A stretch of DNA of 64,000 bases, taken from assembly GCA_032718475.1 (NCBI GenBank), contig JAUCBJ010009081.1, forward strand, positions 1-64,000, written 5' to 3'. Origin of the DNA: Nemertoderma westbladi. Lineage: Eukaryota > Xenacoelomorpha > Nemertodermatida > Nemertodermatidae. This document shows positions 61,937 to 64,000 of the stretch, one piece after another. Position 1 is the first letter of the stretch; each line of letters begins with the position of its first letter. Both the position numbers and the translations under genes were made by a program. The notes below the pieces were generated by a model, which saw only the letters and a list, made by a program, of their open reading frames with translations, was not told the origin of the DNA and searched no databases.

Positions 61937-64000
61937 AGGTTACAGTTGCGTTTTATTTAATCGTATACAGCTGTTACTATTTTTGTCAATTTTAACCTGT
62001 AGAAGGCTCCATTTCGTTTGTGTCAAGAGCCCGCCACTCACAACTCCTATAATACCTACGTCATATGTCAATATGCTGTACCGGTATGTTGAGAAACTAA
62101 CAAAAGGAAACAAAAAGAATTAAGTGGGCGCAAATAATTATAAACCAAGAAGATTGCGACTTATTATAACACTTATACTTTTATCTGAGGGTGTATAAGA
62201 GATAAGCCAATGACACATGTTAACGCCTATTGGCAAAGTACAAAACCGATATTATATTGTTATTATTACAGTTATTAGCCTATTATTATTGCTCTTACCT
62301 GATACCATTTGCATTGAATAACCCGGAAGGGGGTATATACCAATCAATCTCAGTCAATCTCAAAGAAAATCAGTAATCTTGGCAACCACTGGGTTTCTGG
62401 GCGGTCATCATTTCCTTGCATTCTGGCTTGAGAGGAAGGGAGGCCGTGATTGGCTGATACCTCAGGCTACAGTTTCACTGACCTTGCTAGACTGTACCTA
62501 AGCCAAATAAATATAACTCAGTTTTAATGAGGGTATGTTTGCCTGGAAAAATCATCCTCCTACACAAGCCCTTCCGTCAGAACACTACTTCTCGGCACAT
62601 TTAGTTTAAATGTGTGTCATTGTATGGGGATTTCTATTCAATTAACTTACAATCAATTAATATAGTAAGTACTAGGTAGTACAGAGCTGAGCTGATTTTA
62701 TGGTTAGGCGAGAGGTCATGTCAACCAGCTTGTGGTGGGATTTATAATAAACTTATTAATAAATAATTAATATTAATAATAGGCCTAAGTGCCGTAGGTT
62801 AAAAAAAATTCAGAGATGAGGCTGCTTTTCCCATATAATTGGATTGATATATGGTTTGATATCGCTGCGAGTCTACGACAACCGGCAGTTATATGCAGGA
62901 AGAAATAAGGATATTTTCACAGGGCATGTAAGACACAAAGTAATACATTAATATTTCGCACTTAACCCCCCCCACACTGCCGTTGAAATTCTTTAGATCT
63001 CCCGAACATATTTATTTATATTGTATATGTATATTTTTGTTAAAAATATACACAATCAAACACGTTATATTTAGTATTAGTTAATACAAATATTGTAATT
63101 ACAAAATCAAATATCCCAGATAATATATCTGGATAATATACCAAAAGAGAGAACATGATGTAGACTAAGTTGGGTTTGAGGCCAGTAAATATTAAAACAC
63201 TGAAACTACAATAAGGAAGTGAAGTAAACTAGAGGGATATGAAATCAAATAGATAATTTAAGGCCGGAGTAGCCCCCCCCCCCCATGTGGAAATTTCAAA
63301 TATTTGTTTTTTATTTAATCTATAGGTAAATTTAATGACGATTTCAAATGTGAAATCCGTTAGCGAGATCTGTTTTATTTCTCGAGTTAGTGCAGTTTTT
63401 CCATAAGACATAAGTTTTGTCATAAGTTTTTCCGTCAAATTGTAAGAAAGACAGACAACTGACGACAGTCAGACAAGATCCCACAAAACAATAAAACTGA
63501 CATCGGAAATGAAATCTGCGACCCCGAAAACCCCCGTAATGAGTTTTAGCTCGGTAATTTGTTTCTTTTGTGCCACAAATGTTTAACCAACCAGAGACCC
63601 AGTTTTGGCCGTAATGGTTAAACTTTGAAGGCAATTATCTCGGAATGACATTTTTCAGTTGGAAATTACTACTTCTCCGCCATTTTTCAACCAATTTTCT
63701 TTATTTTTGACTTACTCGAAAGGTTTTCGATAGTTCTTTGAAAGTTATCGGTTGGAATTTTTATATTTCTCTTTTTACAGACAATTTTTCAGTTTACAGC
63801 CAAAAATTATTGTAAATTTTGTCAAATTTTCATAAATATTAATAATATTAATAATTTTTCATAAAAACGCAAAACTAAAAATTTTAACCGATAACGTTTG
63901 TGGATGGAGCTCACTTCGTAATTCAAAAAAAATTTGTATCAGCCAATTTCACCTCAGATTGAATGACTAATTAGACTTGTGAGTGGTCCCTGTTTCGAAT
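61937..64000. other. Non-coding DNA to the window end
   Basis: No exon, RNA gene or transposon terminus recognised. There is a C run near 63271-63283. Short open frames at 63229-63634 on the - strand have no recognisable content. Confidence 0.5.

Overview
The window is eukaryotic and probably comes from a bilaterian marine invertebrate. It is AT-rich and carries spliced genes, long minisatellite introns, small DNA transposons, a short TTAGGG run, a myosin-light-chain-kinase-like gene, an ANKRD53-like gene and a secreted fibrinogen-related gene. A deuterostome, for example an echinoderm, fits best, but nothing here fixes the species.

Region 1 (1 to about 10 kb) is part of an integrated Polinton/Maverick (adintovirus-like) element. 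On the + strand it has the end of a probable double-jelly-roll major capsid protein, an adenain-type cysteine protease and an unassigned 200-residue protein. Facing these on the - strand are a small protein, an intact 193-residue protein with a two-lobed TBP (TATA-binding protein) pattern, a broken protein-primed family B DNA polymerase in several frames, an unknown protein that also looks frameshifted, and a small membrane ORF. No integrase, packaging ATPase or terminal repeat is visible; they may lie left of the window.

Region 2 (11.6 to 35.3 kb, - strand) holds five exons of an MYLK-like kinase domain whose splice phases all match. The intron between exons d and e (about 11.95 kb) is almost wholly a tandem array of a 49-52 bp unit. 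Each unit copies the last 15 nt of the preceding exon plus its 5' splice site. Other introns hold a 2.2 kb TA-flanked transposon with a MITE nested in it, and an intronless ANKRD53-like gene.

Region 3 (36.4 to 51.9 kb, + strand) is a secreted protein with two fibrinogen-related domains. Its first intron is filled by about 11.6 kb of a 36 bp pyrimidine-rich repeat with higher-order duplications and almost no AG dinucleotide.

Region 4 (55.1 to 61.1 kb) is a 41 bp array, very homogeneous for its first 4.5 kb and interrupted by a 100-N gap. Its unit looks like a copied 3' splice site plus the first 22 nt of the exon that follows the array. Two of the three giant arrays therefore seem to have grown from exon/intron junctions. 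The rest, to 64 kb, is non-coding with a small MITE.
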